Source: Cyanobacteria bacterium CYA (GTDB taxonomy: Bacteria > Planctomycetota > Phycisphaerae > Phycisphaerales > UBA1924). From it: a DNA stretch of 48,994 bases. Below are positions 1 through 6,579 of this stretch, piece by piece. Position numbers and translations under genes: made by a program. The notes beneath the pieces were generated by a model. That model had not been told where the DNA came from, ran no database searches, and saw only the letters and a list, made by a program, of their open reading frames with translations. Location: contig RHKP01000030.1 of NCBI GenBank assembly GCA_008363215.1, positions 1 through 48,994 of the forward strand, given 5' to 3'. Positions within the stretch are counted from its first letter, which is position 1; each line of letters starts with the position of its first letter.

Positions 1-51
1 AGGCACACGTTTGCACAGCCAGTCCAACTGCTCGTCCGTGAGTTTTAGCAT
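1..51 (-). CDS. Start of a possible transposase, cut by window edge
   Basis: Reading leftward from an ATG at 49-51, the frame stays open to the window edge and gives MLKLTDEQLDWLCKRVP. The LTDEQ-x(n)-P beginning resembles the first residues of IS5/IS4-like transposases, which often start with L(T/S)DEQW and end the first helix with a proline. Only 17 residues are visible, so this is a weak family guess; any small protein with the same start would look alike. No terminal inverted repeat can be recognised in the 130 bases to its right. Confidence 0.25.
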   Translation of the reverse strand, partial: MLKLTDEQLDWLCKRVP

Positions 52-161
52 GGTACTGAGTCATACGCGCCCCGCCGAAAACGGTTTCGGGATAGCCTCC
101 AAAAAGGAACTGGCACCACATTCTTGCGTGGGCGTGACTCGGTCAGGTGGCACGTCAGACC

Positions 162-180
162 GGCCGGTTGGAAACCGGCC
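162..180. repeat. Perfect hairpin GGCCGGTT/AACCGGCC
   Basis: Two 8-base arms (162-169 and 173-180) with a three-base loop lie just past the stop of the 186-635 gene. No T-run follows on either strand, so it is a poor intrinsic terminator by itself. It may be a small REP-like palindrome that protects the 3' end of the message. Confidence 0.45.
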
Positions 181-185
181 CTACC

Positions 186-635
186 TCACTCTTCGCCCGC
201 CTCGTCGCGTGACAGGCCGAAGGCGTTGGTGCGCGTGCGGCGTTGATGGGCGAGGATTTTCAACTCGCCCTGGAGGCGCGTGAGTTGTGAGCGGATGTGT
301 TTGCGTTCGGCGGCGTGGAGGCGGACGTTGTTGGCCATATCGATCGCGGCCAGCAGGACGAGGATGCCGAGCAGCCCGATGACGGTGAGCCAGACGAGCA
401 GGAAGGGGCGCGGCTGGTCGGGGCTGATGACGCCGAAGCCGATGGCTGTGAGCGTGATGGTGAAGAGGCTGAGGACGCCGGTGACGGTGCGGATGCGTCG
501 GCGCGTCGGCGGCATGGGGGTGCGCTGCATCCAGACGAGGTGGGCGCAGGTGACCAGCATGGCCACGGCCGCCAGCGGAAGAATGAGCACCGGCGGGAGG
601 ATCGGATCTTGCGCGAGTGTGAACACCGGCCTCAT
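186..635 (-). CDS. Small three-TM membrane protein, function unknown
   Basis: A 149-residue protein starting at the ATG at 633-635. It has three hydrophobic segments, about residues 12-35, 51-70 and 78-98, followed by a charged C-terminal tail from about residue 105 (AERKHIRSQLTRLQGELK) that could form a short coiled coil. Arg-rich stretches between segments fit cytoplasmic loops. The frame continues upstream, but those residues lie over the neighbouring DUF1643 gene in another frame and look like noise, so I chose the internal ATG. Only one base separates it from the DUF1643 stop at 637, so the two genes are probably cotranscribed. I do not recognise the family. Confidence 0.6.
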   Translation of the reverse strand: MRPVFTLAQDPILPPVLILPLAAVAMLVTCAHLVWMQRTPMPPTRRRIRTVTGVLSLFTITLTAIGFGVISPDQPRPFLLVWLTVIGLLGILVLLAAIDMANNVRLHAAERKHIRSQLTRLQGELKILAHQRRTRTNAFGLSRDEAGEE

Positions 636-636
636 C

Positions 637-1143
637 CTACTTGCAAACCATTGCTTCTGCAAGGATTTCGTCTGAGAGCGGTTGCGGGTGTGCGGCCCTG
701 GCAAGATAGAGAGGATGACGCGGCTGTCCGGTTGCGGTGATGCCGAAGCAGTGCGGACGGCAGTGGTCAGCGATGAGGCGGAGGACGCCCCCGCCGCGAT
801 CGAGCAGGCGCCCGTGCGCGCCCCAGCCGAGAATGACCAGTTCAGCGCGTTGCACAGCGCGGAGGATGGCTCGGTCGTTTCGGGGCCCGACCGGGTCAGG
901 GTGCTGCGCAAGGGCGCCCGGGTCGGTGGAGCGGAATGCGAAGATGTTGACGACCTCGAGCGCGTCGAAGCCCCAGTCCATCGCGTAGCCGATGCAGCGC
1001 CGCACGGTCGGGTCGTTGCGTCGCGCGTCGGCGGTCGAGGGGTTGAGCAGGCAGAAGCAGGCGCTGCGCGCTCCGGGAGACCAGCGCCGCGTGAGCGCAT
1101 AGCGATAGGCGCGGGTGCGGTCGAAGGAAGCGCGGCCGATCAT
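637..1143 (-). CDS. DUF1643 domain protein
   Basis: 168 residues. Recognisable DUF1643 signatures are FCLLNPSTADA (about residues 30-40), NDPTVRRCIGYA, LEVVNIFAFRSTDP, GPRNDRAI and LGWGAHG. DUF1643 proteins are widespread stand-alone proteins of unknown biochemical role. The chosen start is the ATG at 1141-1143; a TATCCT hexamer lies 7 bases upstream and there is no Shine-Dalgarno sequence, so the message may be leaderless. The frame stays open further upstream, but that stretch lies within a dispersed repeat (1161-1290). The downstream membrane-protein gene follows after one base. Family assignment is confident; function is unknown. Confidence 0.85.
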   Translation of the reverse strand: MIGRASFDRTRAYRYALTRRWSPGARSACFCLLNPSTADARRNDPTVRRCIGYAMDWGFDALEVVNIFAFRSTDPGALAQHPDPVGPRNDRAILRAVQRAELVILGWGAHGRLLDRGGGVLRLIADHCRPHCFGITATGQPRHPLYLARAAHPQPLSDEILAEAMVCK

Positions 1144-1150
1144 GCGGATG

Positions 1151-1156
1151 AGGATA
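1151..1156 (-). promoter_or_regulatory. -10-like TATCCT, 7 nt before DUF1643 start
   Basis: TATCCT on the minus strand ends 7 bases before the ATG at 1143. It fits the TANNNT-at-the-start pattern repeated in this window. No convincing -35 is visible. Confidence 0.4.
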
Positions 1157-1160
1157 GCGA

Positions 1161-1290
1161 GGTAGCCAAGTGGTGATGCGGTGAGGGGGTGCAGCGGTGA
1201 GGTGGTCAAGCAGCGGCCACACGCGCTTCCTTTCTCCCCGCCGGGGAGAAGGTGGCCCGGAGCGCAACGACGAGACAGATGCGTGGTCTT
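1161..1290 (+). repeat. Dispersed repeat, copy A (130 bp)
   Basis: This segment matches 22511-22638 read on the opposite strand. The block CTTTCTCCCC...GAGCGC..CGACGAGAC.GATG (1230-1289 versus 22570-22511) aligns without gaps over 60 bases with about 48 identities by eye. A second conserved block, TGATGCGG(T/C)GAG.GGGTG, lies at 1174-1192. It contains a perfect hairpin: TTCTCCCC 1232-1239, loop GCC, GGGGAGAA 1243-1250. It sits in the gap upstream of the DUF1643 gene, where no confident gene is present. Confidence 0.7.
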
Positions 1291-1316
1291 CGAGGCCTGA
1301 TCGAAAGGAGCGGGTC

Positions 1317-1529
1317 TCATGGCAAGCGGACCAATCTTCGTCGGTCTGGACGATCACCGCGAGGTCGTGCAGGTGTGCCCGAGTCGGCGGGCATGTGCAG
1401 GAGCACGCGCCCGCCGGTCAGTGAGCCGTCCGGGGCCGGGGCTTCGGAGTAGACGACCTCATGTGGGGGTACCGGTTCGAGGCATCCGAAATCCGAAAGC
1501 ATCAAAATGGCGGTCAGAATGGCGCTCAT
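1317..1529 (-). CDS. Small hypothetical protein (70 aa)
   Basis: A 70-residue frame starting at the ATG at 1527-1529 with GGAG eight bases upstream. The N-terminus MSAILTAILMLSDFGC is hydrophobic and ends in a Cys, loosely like an export signal, but the lipobox is not canonical (DFGC). The C-terminus is Arg/Pro-rich and unconvincing, and may be a frameshifted remnant. It runs opposite to, and is divergent from, the sigma factor at 1688. No family is recognised and it may not be a real gene. Confidence 0.3.
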   Translation of the reverse strand: MSAILTAILMLSDFGCLEPVPPHEVVYSEAPAPDGSLTGGRVLLHMPADSGTPARPRGDRPDRRRLVRLP

Positions 1530-1635
1530 GGGCCGATCTCCGTGAGGGCCCCGCCCGAGAGTCGCTTCTCCTGGAAGACCAAGCCCCTGTGCGAGAAGAG
1601 CCGGAAAGGCTCTTCCGTGTGTCCAATGGTCAATG

Positions 1636-1641
1636 TACACT
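1636..1641 (+). promoter_or_regulatory. Possible -10 (TACACT) for the ECF-kinase operon
   Basis: TACACT lies 46 bases before the preferred sigma-factor ATG at 1688, giving a leader of about 40 bases. A weak TTCCGT lies 17 bases upstream as a possible -35. An alternative ATG at 1643 would be too close to this hexamer to be translated from such a transcript, which supports the 1688 start. Confidence 0.35.
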
Positions 1642-1687
1642 GATGGCGCTGTTGGGCCAGGCCGAGTGGGAGCGGTCAAATCGAGAA

Positions 1688-2338
1688 ATGGGGGCGCAAG
1701 TGGCCGAATCTTTGCCGGTTGAGGTCAGCGAGGAACAACTGGTGTCGCGCGCGGTGGCGGGTGATGAGGACGCCCTGTGCGAGTTGCTGCGACTGTTCGG
1801 GCCGATGGTGCGTGAGCGCGTCAAGACGCGCATCGGGCAGCAATGGCGTTCGTCGGTGGATGAGGATGATGTGATGCAGGTGACGTATCTGGAGGGTTTC
1901 CTGCTCATCAACCAGTTCGAGCCGCGCGGGCCGGGGTCGTTCCTGGCCTGGCTGACGCACGTGGCCGAGAACAACCTGCGTGACGCGGTTCGCGGGCTTC
2001 AGGCCGCCAAGCGACCGGACCCCCGCCGTCGGGTGCAGCCCAAGGGATCGGATTCGTTCGTTGCCCTGGTGGAGATGCTCGGTGTCTCAGACACCACGCC
2101 CAGCCGGCACGCCGCCCGCGACGAGTCGGCGCAGTTTCTCGAAGCGGCCCTGGGGACGTTACCGCCGGACTACGAGCGCGTGGTCCGGCTGTACGACCTT
2201 GAGGGGCAGTCGGCCGCCGAAGTGGCCGCGCAGTTGGGACGGTCCACCGGCGCCATCTACATGCTGCGTGCCCGCGCTCACGAACGACTCAGGGATTCGC
2301 TGGGCAGCGGGTCGAGGTTTTTCACCGACGCGGGCTGA
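1688..2338 (+). CDS. ECF-type RNA polymerase sigma factor
   Basis: 216 residues. Region 2 is visible in ALCELLRLFGPMVRER through EDDVMQVTYLEGFL, with FLAWLTHVAENNLRD matching the region 2.4 helix. Region 4 is visible in LPPDYERVVRLYDLEGQS followed by the helix-turn-helix AAEVAAQLGRSTGAIYMLRA. No region 3 or 1.1 is present, as expected for an extracytoplasmic-function factor. The start at ATG 1688 gives a usual ECF length; ATG 1643 is possible. The kinase gene begins 27 bases downstream, so the two are likely one operon. ECF sigma factors paired with Hanks-type kinases are a known planctomycete arrangement, and the kinase may control this factor (inference). Confidence 0.88.
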   Translation: MGAQVAESLPVEVSEEQLVSRAVAGDEDALCELLRLFGPMVRERVKTRIGQQWRSSVDEDDVMQVTYLEGFLLINQFEPRGPGSFLAWLTHVAENNLRDAVRGLQAAKRPDPRRRVQPKGSDSFVALVEMLGVSDTTPSRHAARDESAQFLEAALGTLPPDYERVVRLYDLEGQSAAEVAAQLGRSTGAIYMLRARAHERLRDSLGSGSRFFTDAG

Positions 2339-2365
2339 ACGGCCGCCGCGCGTCCCGGGCAAGGC

Positions 2366-3613
2366 ATGAGCACCACATCGGGTTTGCCAACGCGCGGTCC
2401 GTTTGAGACCGACCTGATCGAGGCGGCGCGGATCCAGGCCCAGCACGGCTTGGGGGGCGGGCCTCGAGGTCCGGCCGGAGGCGCGATTCCCGGATACCGC
2501 CTGCTCAAGGAAATTCACCGTGGCGGGCAGGGTGTGGTGTATCTGGCTGTCCAGGAAGCCACGCGGCGCAAGGTGGCGATCAAGGTGCTGCGTGAGGGCC
2601 CGTTCGCCAGCGAGAATGATCGATCACGCTTCGAGCGTGAGGTGCAGGTGCTCGCGACCCTGCGTCACCCGCACATTGTGACCGTGCACGACAGCGGGAG
2701 TTGCGCGGGCTGTTTCTACTTCGTGATGGACTACGTGGCGGGGCTCCCGCTTGATCGGCACGTGGAACTGCACGCGCTGACGATGGAGCAGCGGCTGGAC
2801 CTGATGGGCACGATCTGCGAGGCCGTCAACGCCGCCCACCTGCGCGGCGTGATCCACCGCGACCTGAAGCCGGGCAACATCCGCATCGACCCGCAGGGCG
2901 TGCCGCACGTGCTGGACTTCGGGCTTGCCAAACTGAGCGGGACGGAGGATCTTCACGCATCGCGCGGGCTGGACATGACTCAGACGGGCCAGTTCATCGG
3001 CTCGCTGCCGTGGGCAAGCCCCGAGCAGGCCAGCGGGCTCTCACACGCGATTGACGTGCGTACCGACGTGTATTCACTCGGCGTAATGCTCTACCAACTG
3101 CTGGTAGACCGCTTTCCGTATGATGTCGAAGGCCCGCTGAAGGACGTGCTCGAGCGCATCGCCAGCGCGACGCCGGCGAATCCCCGCGCGCTGTCTCGGC
3201 TGGTGCATCCCGAGGCTGAGGCCATTGTGATGAAGGCGCTGAGCAAGCGTCCCGAAGACCGGTATCAGAATGCAGGGGAACTGGGGCGCGACATCCGGCG
3301 TTTCCTCGCCGGCCTGCCCATCGAGGCCAAGCGAGACAGCGTGATGTATCTCGTCCGCAAGGCCATGCACCGCTACTGGATTCAGTCGCTCATCGCCGGC
3401 GGGCTTTTCCTGCTGGTGCTGGCGTTCAGTGTGACGATCACGCTGATGTTCAAGGTGCAGTCGGAACTGCTCGATCTGGCGGCCAAGGATCGTGAAACCT
3501 GGCTGATCGAGCGCGATCGGCTGGTCGAGCGGGCCGAAAAGGCCGAGCAAATGCTTGGCACACTCCAGCCCGGCGCGGGCGACGGCGTTGCCGGCAAGTC
3601 GCCGACTGAATGA
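2366..3613 (+). CDS. Hanks-type Ser/Thr protein kinase, membrane-anchored
   Basis: 415 residues. The catalytic core spans about residues 44-315: glycine loop HRGGQGVVY (51-59), catalytic Lys in VAIKVL (Lys73), HRDLKPGN (164-171), DFG (184-186), SPEQ in the activation segment (218-221) and DVYSLGVMLYQLL. A single transmembrane segment lies at about 341-361, followed by a coiled-coil-like tail (residues 364-400, rich in Glu, Arg and Leu) that would be extracytoplasmic. The first 40 residues are a variable juxta-domain region. All catalytic residues are present, so it should be active. It lies directly downstream of the ECF sigma gene and its stop is close to the membrane-protein gene, which suggests a three-gene signalling unit. 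Confidence 0.93.
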   Translation: MSTTSGLPTRGPFETDLIEAARIQAQHGLGGGPRGPAGGAIPGYRLLKEIHRGGQGVVYLAVQEATRRKVAIKVLREGPFASENDRSRFEREVQVLATLRHPHIVTVHDSGSCAGCFYFVMDYVAGLPLDRHVELHALTMEQRLDLMGTICEAVNAAHLRGVIHRDLKPGNIRIDPQGVPHVLDFGLAKLSGTEDLHASRGLDMTQTGQFIGSLPWASPEQASGLSHAIDVRTDVYSLGVMLYQLLVDRFPYDVEGPLKDVLERIASATPANPRALSRLVHPEAEAIVMKALSKRPEDRYQNAGELGRDIRRFLAGLPIEAKRDSVMYLVRKAMHRYWIQSLIAGGLFLLVLAFSVTITLMFKVQSELLDLAAKDRETWLIERDRLVERAEKAEQMLGTLQPGAGDGVAGKSPTE

Positions 3614-3750
3614 GTTCTCGGACGCAAGAATCGCACCACCCGCTTCAATCGTCAGGGTCGAGCGTCTGTGATGGGGCGTTCTCCGCTGCAGGCCCACCTG
3701 AGCGCCCATCTTACCGATACGCGGGGATGGGAGCGCAGTCGGAGGTGGTC

Positions 3751-4404
3751 ATGTCCGGAGCCAGTCGCCGTCGAACCAACGCCATCACTTCGGTCGCGTG
3801 GGCTTCGTGCCTGGGGATGGTCTCGGTGGTGGCGTTGGCGATAGTGGAGCATGACCTGCTTGCGGCCGCGTACGCGGGTGGATTTGTCATGGCGCTGGGG
3901 TACGTCGGGATGGTGCTGCTCAGCGGCCGTCGCGTGGGCGCCGCGACGCTCGGTGCGGGAATCACGCTGGCAACCGCCGGTGTCTGGCTTGGGCCTGTAC
4001 AGAACTATCTTCGACCGATCGCCGTCGATGCGGCCATGCGGATCGGACTTTCGGAGACGTTCGCAGAGGCGTATGTCGCACTTCCGACGGCGGCGGTGGC
4101 GTCGGCATTTCTGATCGGCTTGCTGCTCTATGTGGGCGCCGGCTGTGGGCGCATCGGCTTGCAGAGCGTGCTTGCGGGGGTGGTGGCCGGGGCGTGCCTG
4201 ATCGCGCCGGGGGAGCCGGCGGTGCTCATGGCCTCGGGCGGGCTGCTGTGGGGACTGATCGTCCTGCTCAGCGTGGCCACGTGGGCGCGCGACCACGCGC
4301 TGCGTCTGAGCGAAGCCACCACGTTCGTGCGCATCGGTCAGGAAGGCCCGCTCGCGACGCTGGCACGCGGATCAATCCAGCAACCCGGCGCCACCCTGCC
4401 CTGA
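3751..4404 (+). CDS. Polytopic membrane protein, unknown
   Basis: 217 residues with about six hydrophobic segments (roughly 14-31, 37-58, 63-82, 112-131, 137-153 and 158-178) and a soluble C-terminal tail of about 40 residues. The start is set by GGAGG at 3741-3745, five bases before the ATG. A longer version could begin at ATG 3610, overlapping the kinase stop as ATGA, but its first 47 residues are low-complexity and have no ribosome site. It follows the kinase gene by 137 bases. Its 3' end overlaps the convergent metalloprotein gene by 67 bases (4338-4404). I do not recognise a family; a membrane partner of the kinase or sigma factor is only a guess. Confidence 0.65.
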   Translation: MSGASRRRTNAITSVAWASCLGMVSVVALAIVEHDLLAAAYAGGFVMALGYVGMVLLSGRRVGAATLGAGITLATAGVWLGPVQNYLRPIAVDAAMRIGLSETFAEAYVALPTAAVASAFLIGLLLYVGAGCGRIGLQSVLAGVVAGACLIAPGEPAVLMASGGLLWGLIVLLSVATWARDHALRLSEATTFVRIGQEGPLATLARGSIQQPGATLP

Positions 4405-4958
4405 GCAAAGGGCTCCAGTTCCGGCGGGACGCACTTGATGCCGCGCCGCAGCGCCTTCGACACCGCATACGCAAGCGACTCGTGGACACGCTTGCGAACG
4501 CCCCTGGTGACGACGATCCCCCATTCGTCCATCTCATCAAGCGCAAACCGCCATGCGTGCAACTCCTCAAGACAGCGAGGGCGATAGGTTTCAAACCCAA
4601 TGGCATGGTGCCCGATTTCGTGGAGGAACACGGCCGCGGACATCGGCCCGCGCGGGCGCGGCGATTCGATGAGCCGGGCGATGGTGCCGTCGTGGTAGTA
4701 GACCTGCCACGCGACGCCGCTCGTGCCCGAGCGCCACTTGCGCACTCGCACACCATGACGCGAGAGCATCTGCTTCTGCATGCGCTGGTAGCGTTCAGCG
4801 GCCGAGAGGCGGACTTTGCCGTTGGCGCCTGGAGCGCCCTGGACAAGATCCGGCCGGGGAAGCGGAGCGGTGCGTTGAGTTTTCGCCCGCGGCACGGGCG
4901 GCGCCTTCCGCACCACCTCCGGCGACGGGGCCTGCATCAGATCCCACAGCGTGCGCAT
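4338..4958 (-). CDS. HEIGHH zinc-metalloprotein, probable peptidase-like
   Basis: 206 residues. The sequence AAVFLHEIGHHAIGFE (HEIGH at residues 113-117) is a zincin HExxH motif, followed by a possible third ligand region CLEELHAWRFALDEM about 15 residues later. The first 55 residues are basic and proline-rich and look disordered; there is no signal peptide, so the protein is probably cytoplasmic. Its ATG (4956-4958) overlaps the fmt stop codon (TGATG), a classical translational-coupling arrangement, so it is the third gene of the def-fmt operon. This suggests a link to nascent-chain processing, but the substrate is unknown. An ImmA/IrrE-like or SprT-like protein would also show this motif. 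Confidence 0.75.
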   Translation of the reverse strand: MRTLWDLMQAPSPEVVRKAPPVPRAKTQRTAPLPRPDLVQGAPGANGKVRLSAAERYQRMQKQMLSRHGVRVRKWRSGTSGVAWQVYYHDGTIARLIESPRPRGPMSAAVFLHEIGHHAIGFETYRPRCLEELHAWRFALDEMDEWGIVVTRGVRKRVHESLAYAVSKALRRGIKCVPPELEPFAQGRVAPGCWIDPRASVASGPS

Positions 4959-5908
4959 CAGGCTCGCTCCTGAACGCAGCGCAACGTGGAGCCCGCTTCG
5001 GGGTGATTGCCGCGGGCGAACTGGGACCAACTCATTGCCCGCTTTCCCGATGGCTGCAACTCCTCGACGCGCAATCTCGTGCCACCCCCACATGCGATCA
5101 CTCCGCGATCGGCGTCGAGGAGCGAGCCCGGCGCCGCGCCGGCTTGTTCGGACAAGCCCGGCTCGACTTGCACCCGCAGCAGTTTGAACTCGGCGCCTCC
5201 AAGACGCACCGTCACGCCCGGCCACGGCGTCAGCCCATGCACACGCCGCTGCACCGCCGCCGCCGGAGCAGACAGGTCAAGCCACGCGTCGGACCGGCTC
5301 AGTTTGGGGGCCAAAGTCACCAAGGCTTCGTCCTGGGGTTGAGCGTGCAGCGTCGCGGCAAGATGGGCACTGAGCACCTGGCGCACCAGCGCCGGTCCGT
5401 CCTGGCTCAGCAGGTCGTGCAGTTCTCCGGCCGTGCGGCTCGGGTCGATCTCACGCCTCGTCTGCCCGAGCACCAGCCCTGCGTCCATGCGGTCGGCCAG
5501 CGTAATGACCGAGTTGCCGGTCGTCTGGTCACCCGCGAGCATGGCCGCGTTGATCGGCGCCGCCCCGCGCCACCGTGGCAGCAGCGAGGCGTGCAGATTG
5601 ATTGCGAACTGATCCGCGAGCAGGCGGGCCCCGAGTTTCTGGCCGTACGCGATCACCACCCAGGCATCAGCGCCCAGGCTGCGGAGTTGTTCGATCTGTG
5701 ATGGCTCGTTGACTCTCTCCGGGCGCAGCAGCAGCGATCCGCGCCCGCTCTCGATCACCCACTGGCTGATGGGCGTGGGCGTCAGCGCCCAGCCGCGCCC
5801 TGCCGGGCGATCGGGCTGCGACACCACCGCGAGCAGTTGGTGCTCATCAGCGAGCATCTGGAGCGTCGGCAGGCCGAACGTTCCGGAACCGAAGTACACG
5901 ACGTGCAT
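4958..5908 (-). CDS. fmt: Methionyl-tRNA formyltransferase
   Basis: 316 residues, the usual length. It transfers a formyl group from 10-formyl-tetrahydrofolate to initiator Met-tRNA in the cytoplasm. The formyltransferase domain begins MHVVYFGSGTFGLPTL. The catalytic block is FAINLHASLLPRWRGAAPI (Asn104, His106), with Asp142 in ITLADRMDAG. The C-terminal domain is visible in RVHGLTPWPG and the final ELQPSGKRAM. It follows def by 19 bases and is coupled to the HEIGHH gene by a one-base overlap. There is no Shine-Dalgarno site; a TATGCT hexamer lies six bases before the ATG, so it may also be made from its own leaderless transcript. Confidence 0.95.
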   Translation of the reverse strand: MHVVYFGSGTFGLPTLQMLADEHQLLAVVSQPDRPAGRGWALTPTPISQWVIESGRGSLLLRPERVNEPSQIEQLRSLGADAWVVIAYGQKLGARLLADQFAINLHASLLPRWRGAAPINAAMLAGDQTTGNSVITLADRMDAGLVLGQTRREIDPSRTAGELHDLLSQDGPALVRQVLSAHLAATLHAQPQDEALVTLAPKLSRSDAWLDLSAPAAAVQRRVHGLTPWPGVTVRLGGAEFKLLRVQVEPGLSEQAGAAPGSLLDADRGVIACGGGTRLRVEELQPSGKRAMSWSQFARGNHPEAGSTLRCVQERA

Positions 5909-5914
5909 GTGCCC

Positions 5915-5920
5915 AGCATA
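5915..5920 (-). promoter_or_regulatory. -10-like TATGCT, 6 nt before fmt start
   Basis: TATGCT on the minus strand is separated from the fmt ATG by exactly six bases. This could start a leaderless fmt message inside the def-fmt operon. No matching -35 is seen. Confidence 0.4.
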
Positions 5921-5927
5921 CGCCCCG

Positions 5928-6485
5928 TTAGCGCACTCCGCCGCGACGTTCGAGGGCCCGCACGAGCGGCTCGACCTGCGCGCGGTGCACCTGGATCATG
6001 CGATCGAGAATCAGCACGCCGTCGAGATGGTCGTACTCGTGCTGGATGCAGCGAGCCAGCAGCCCGCCCGCGCGCATGGTGAAGCGTTGTCCATCGAGCC
6101 CGGTGGCCGTCACCGACACCTCGGTCGGACGGATGACGTCGCCGCGAATCTCCGGCAGACTCAGGCACCCCTCTTCAAGCGGTTCGAGGTTGCGGGACGG
6201 ATCCGAGAGTTCGGGATTGACGAACACCACCGGGGCTTGCGTCGCGGTCGGAAGGTCGGAAGAGGCGTCGCGCCCTTCTCCGGGAGGGATGTGGACGACG
6301 AAAAGGCGCCACGGGAGCCCGACCTGCGGCGCGGCCAGTCCGATACCTTCGGCCTCGTGCATGAGGTCGACCATGTGAAGCGCCACGTCGACGACGTTGG
6401 CGGTCAGATCGACCGGCTCGGCCTTTTGACGGAGGATCCGCTCGGGATAGAAACGGATCCGCAAATTCCCCGGGTCCACGTTCAT
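5928..6485 (-). CDS. def: Peptide deformylase
   Basis: 185 residues. It removes the formyl group from the N-terminal methionine of new proteins. All three family motifs are intact: GIGLAAPQVG (residues 47-56), EEGCLSLP (104-111, metal ligand Cys107) and QHEYDHLDG (148-156, ligands His149 and His153, catalytic Glu150). There is a short insertion around residues 68-83 (PPGEGRDASSDLPTAT) between strands. It is the first gene of the def-fmt-HEIGHH operon, 19 bases ahead of fmt. The ATG at 6483-6485 has no Shine-Dalgarno sequence, but TACAGT lies six bases upstream, consistent with leaderless transcription. Confidence 0.95.
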   Translation of the reverse strand: MNVDPGNLRIRFYPERILRQKAEPVDLTANVVDVALHMVDLMHEAEGIGLAAPQVGLPWRLFVVHIPPGEGRDASSDLPTATQAPVVFVNPELSDPSRNLEPLEEGCLSLPEIRGDVIRPTEVSVTATGLDGQRFTMRAGGLLARCIQHEYDHLDGVLILDRMIQVHRAQVEPLVRALERRGGVR

Positions 6486-6491
6486 CAGGGA

Positions 6492-6497
6492 ACTGTA
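6492..6497 (-). promoter_or_regulatory. -10-like TACAGT, 6 nt before def start
   Basis: TACAGT on the minus strand ends six bases before the def ATG. It is one of the window's recurrent TANNNT elements at gene starts and probably drives the def-fmt operon. Confidence 0.5.
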
Positions 6498-6534
6498 CGC
6501 CGATGCCCACGGCGCAGCCCCGGGCCGGACCGGC

Positions 6535-6540
6535 TACACT
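6535..6540 (+). promoter_or_regulatory. -10-like TACACT upstream of the TPR gene
   Basis: TACACT lies 39 bases before the GTG start at 6580, which is preceded by AGGGG. It forms a divergent promoter pair with the def element 40 bases to the left. The -35 is not obvious. Confidence 0.45.
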
Positions 6541-6579
6541 CTTTCCCGCTTCTGAGATGGGCAAAACAGGGGACCGGTC

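Noticed and set aside
4338..4404. Overlap of two genes as sign of a frame error
   Set aside because: Both stop codons are clear and both reading frames look coding up to the end, so a convergent 67-base overlap is the simpler reading.
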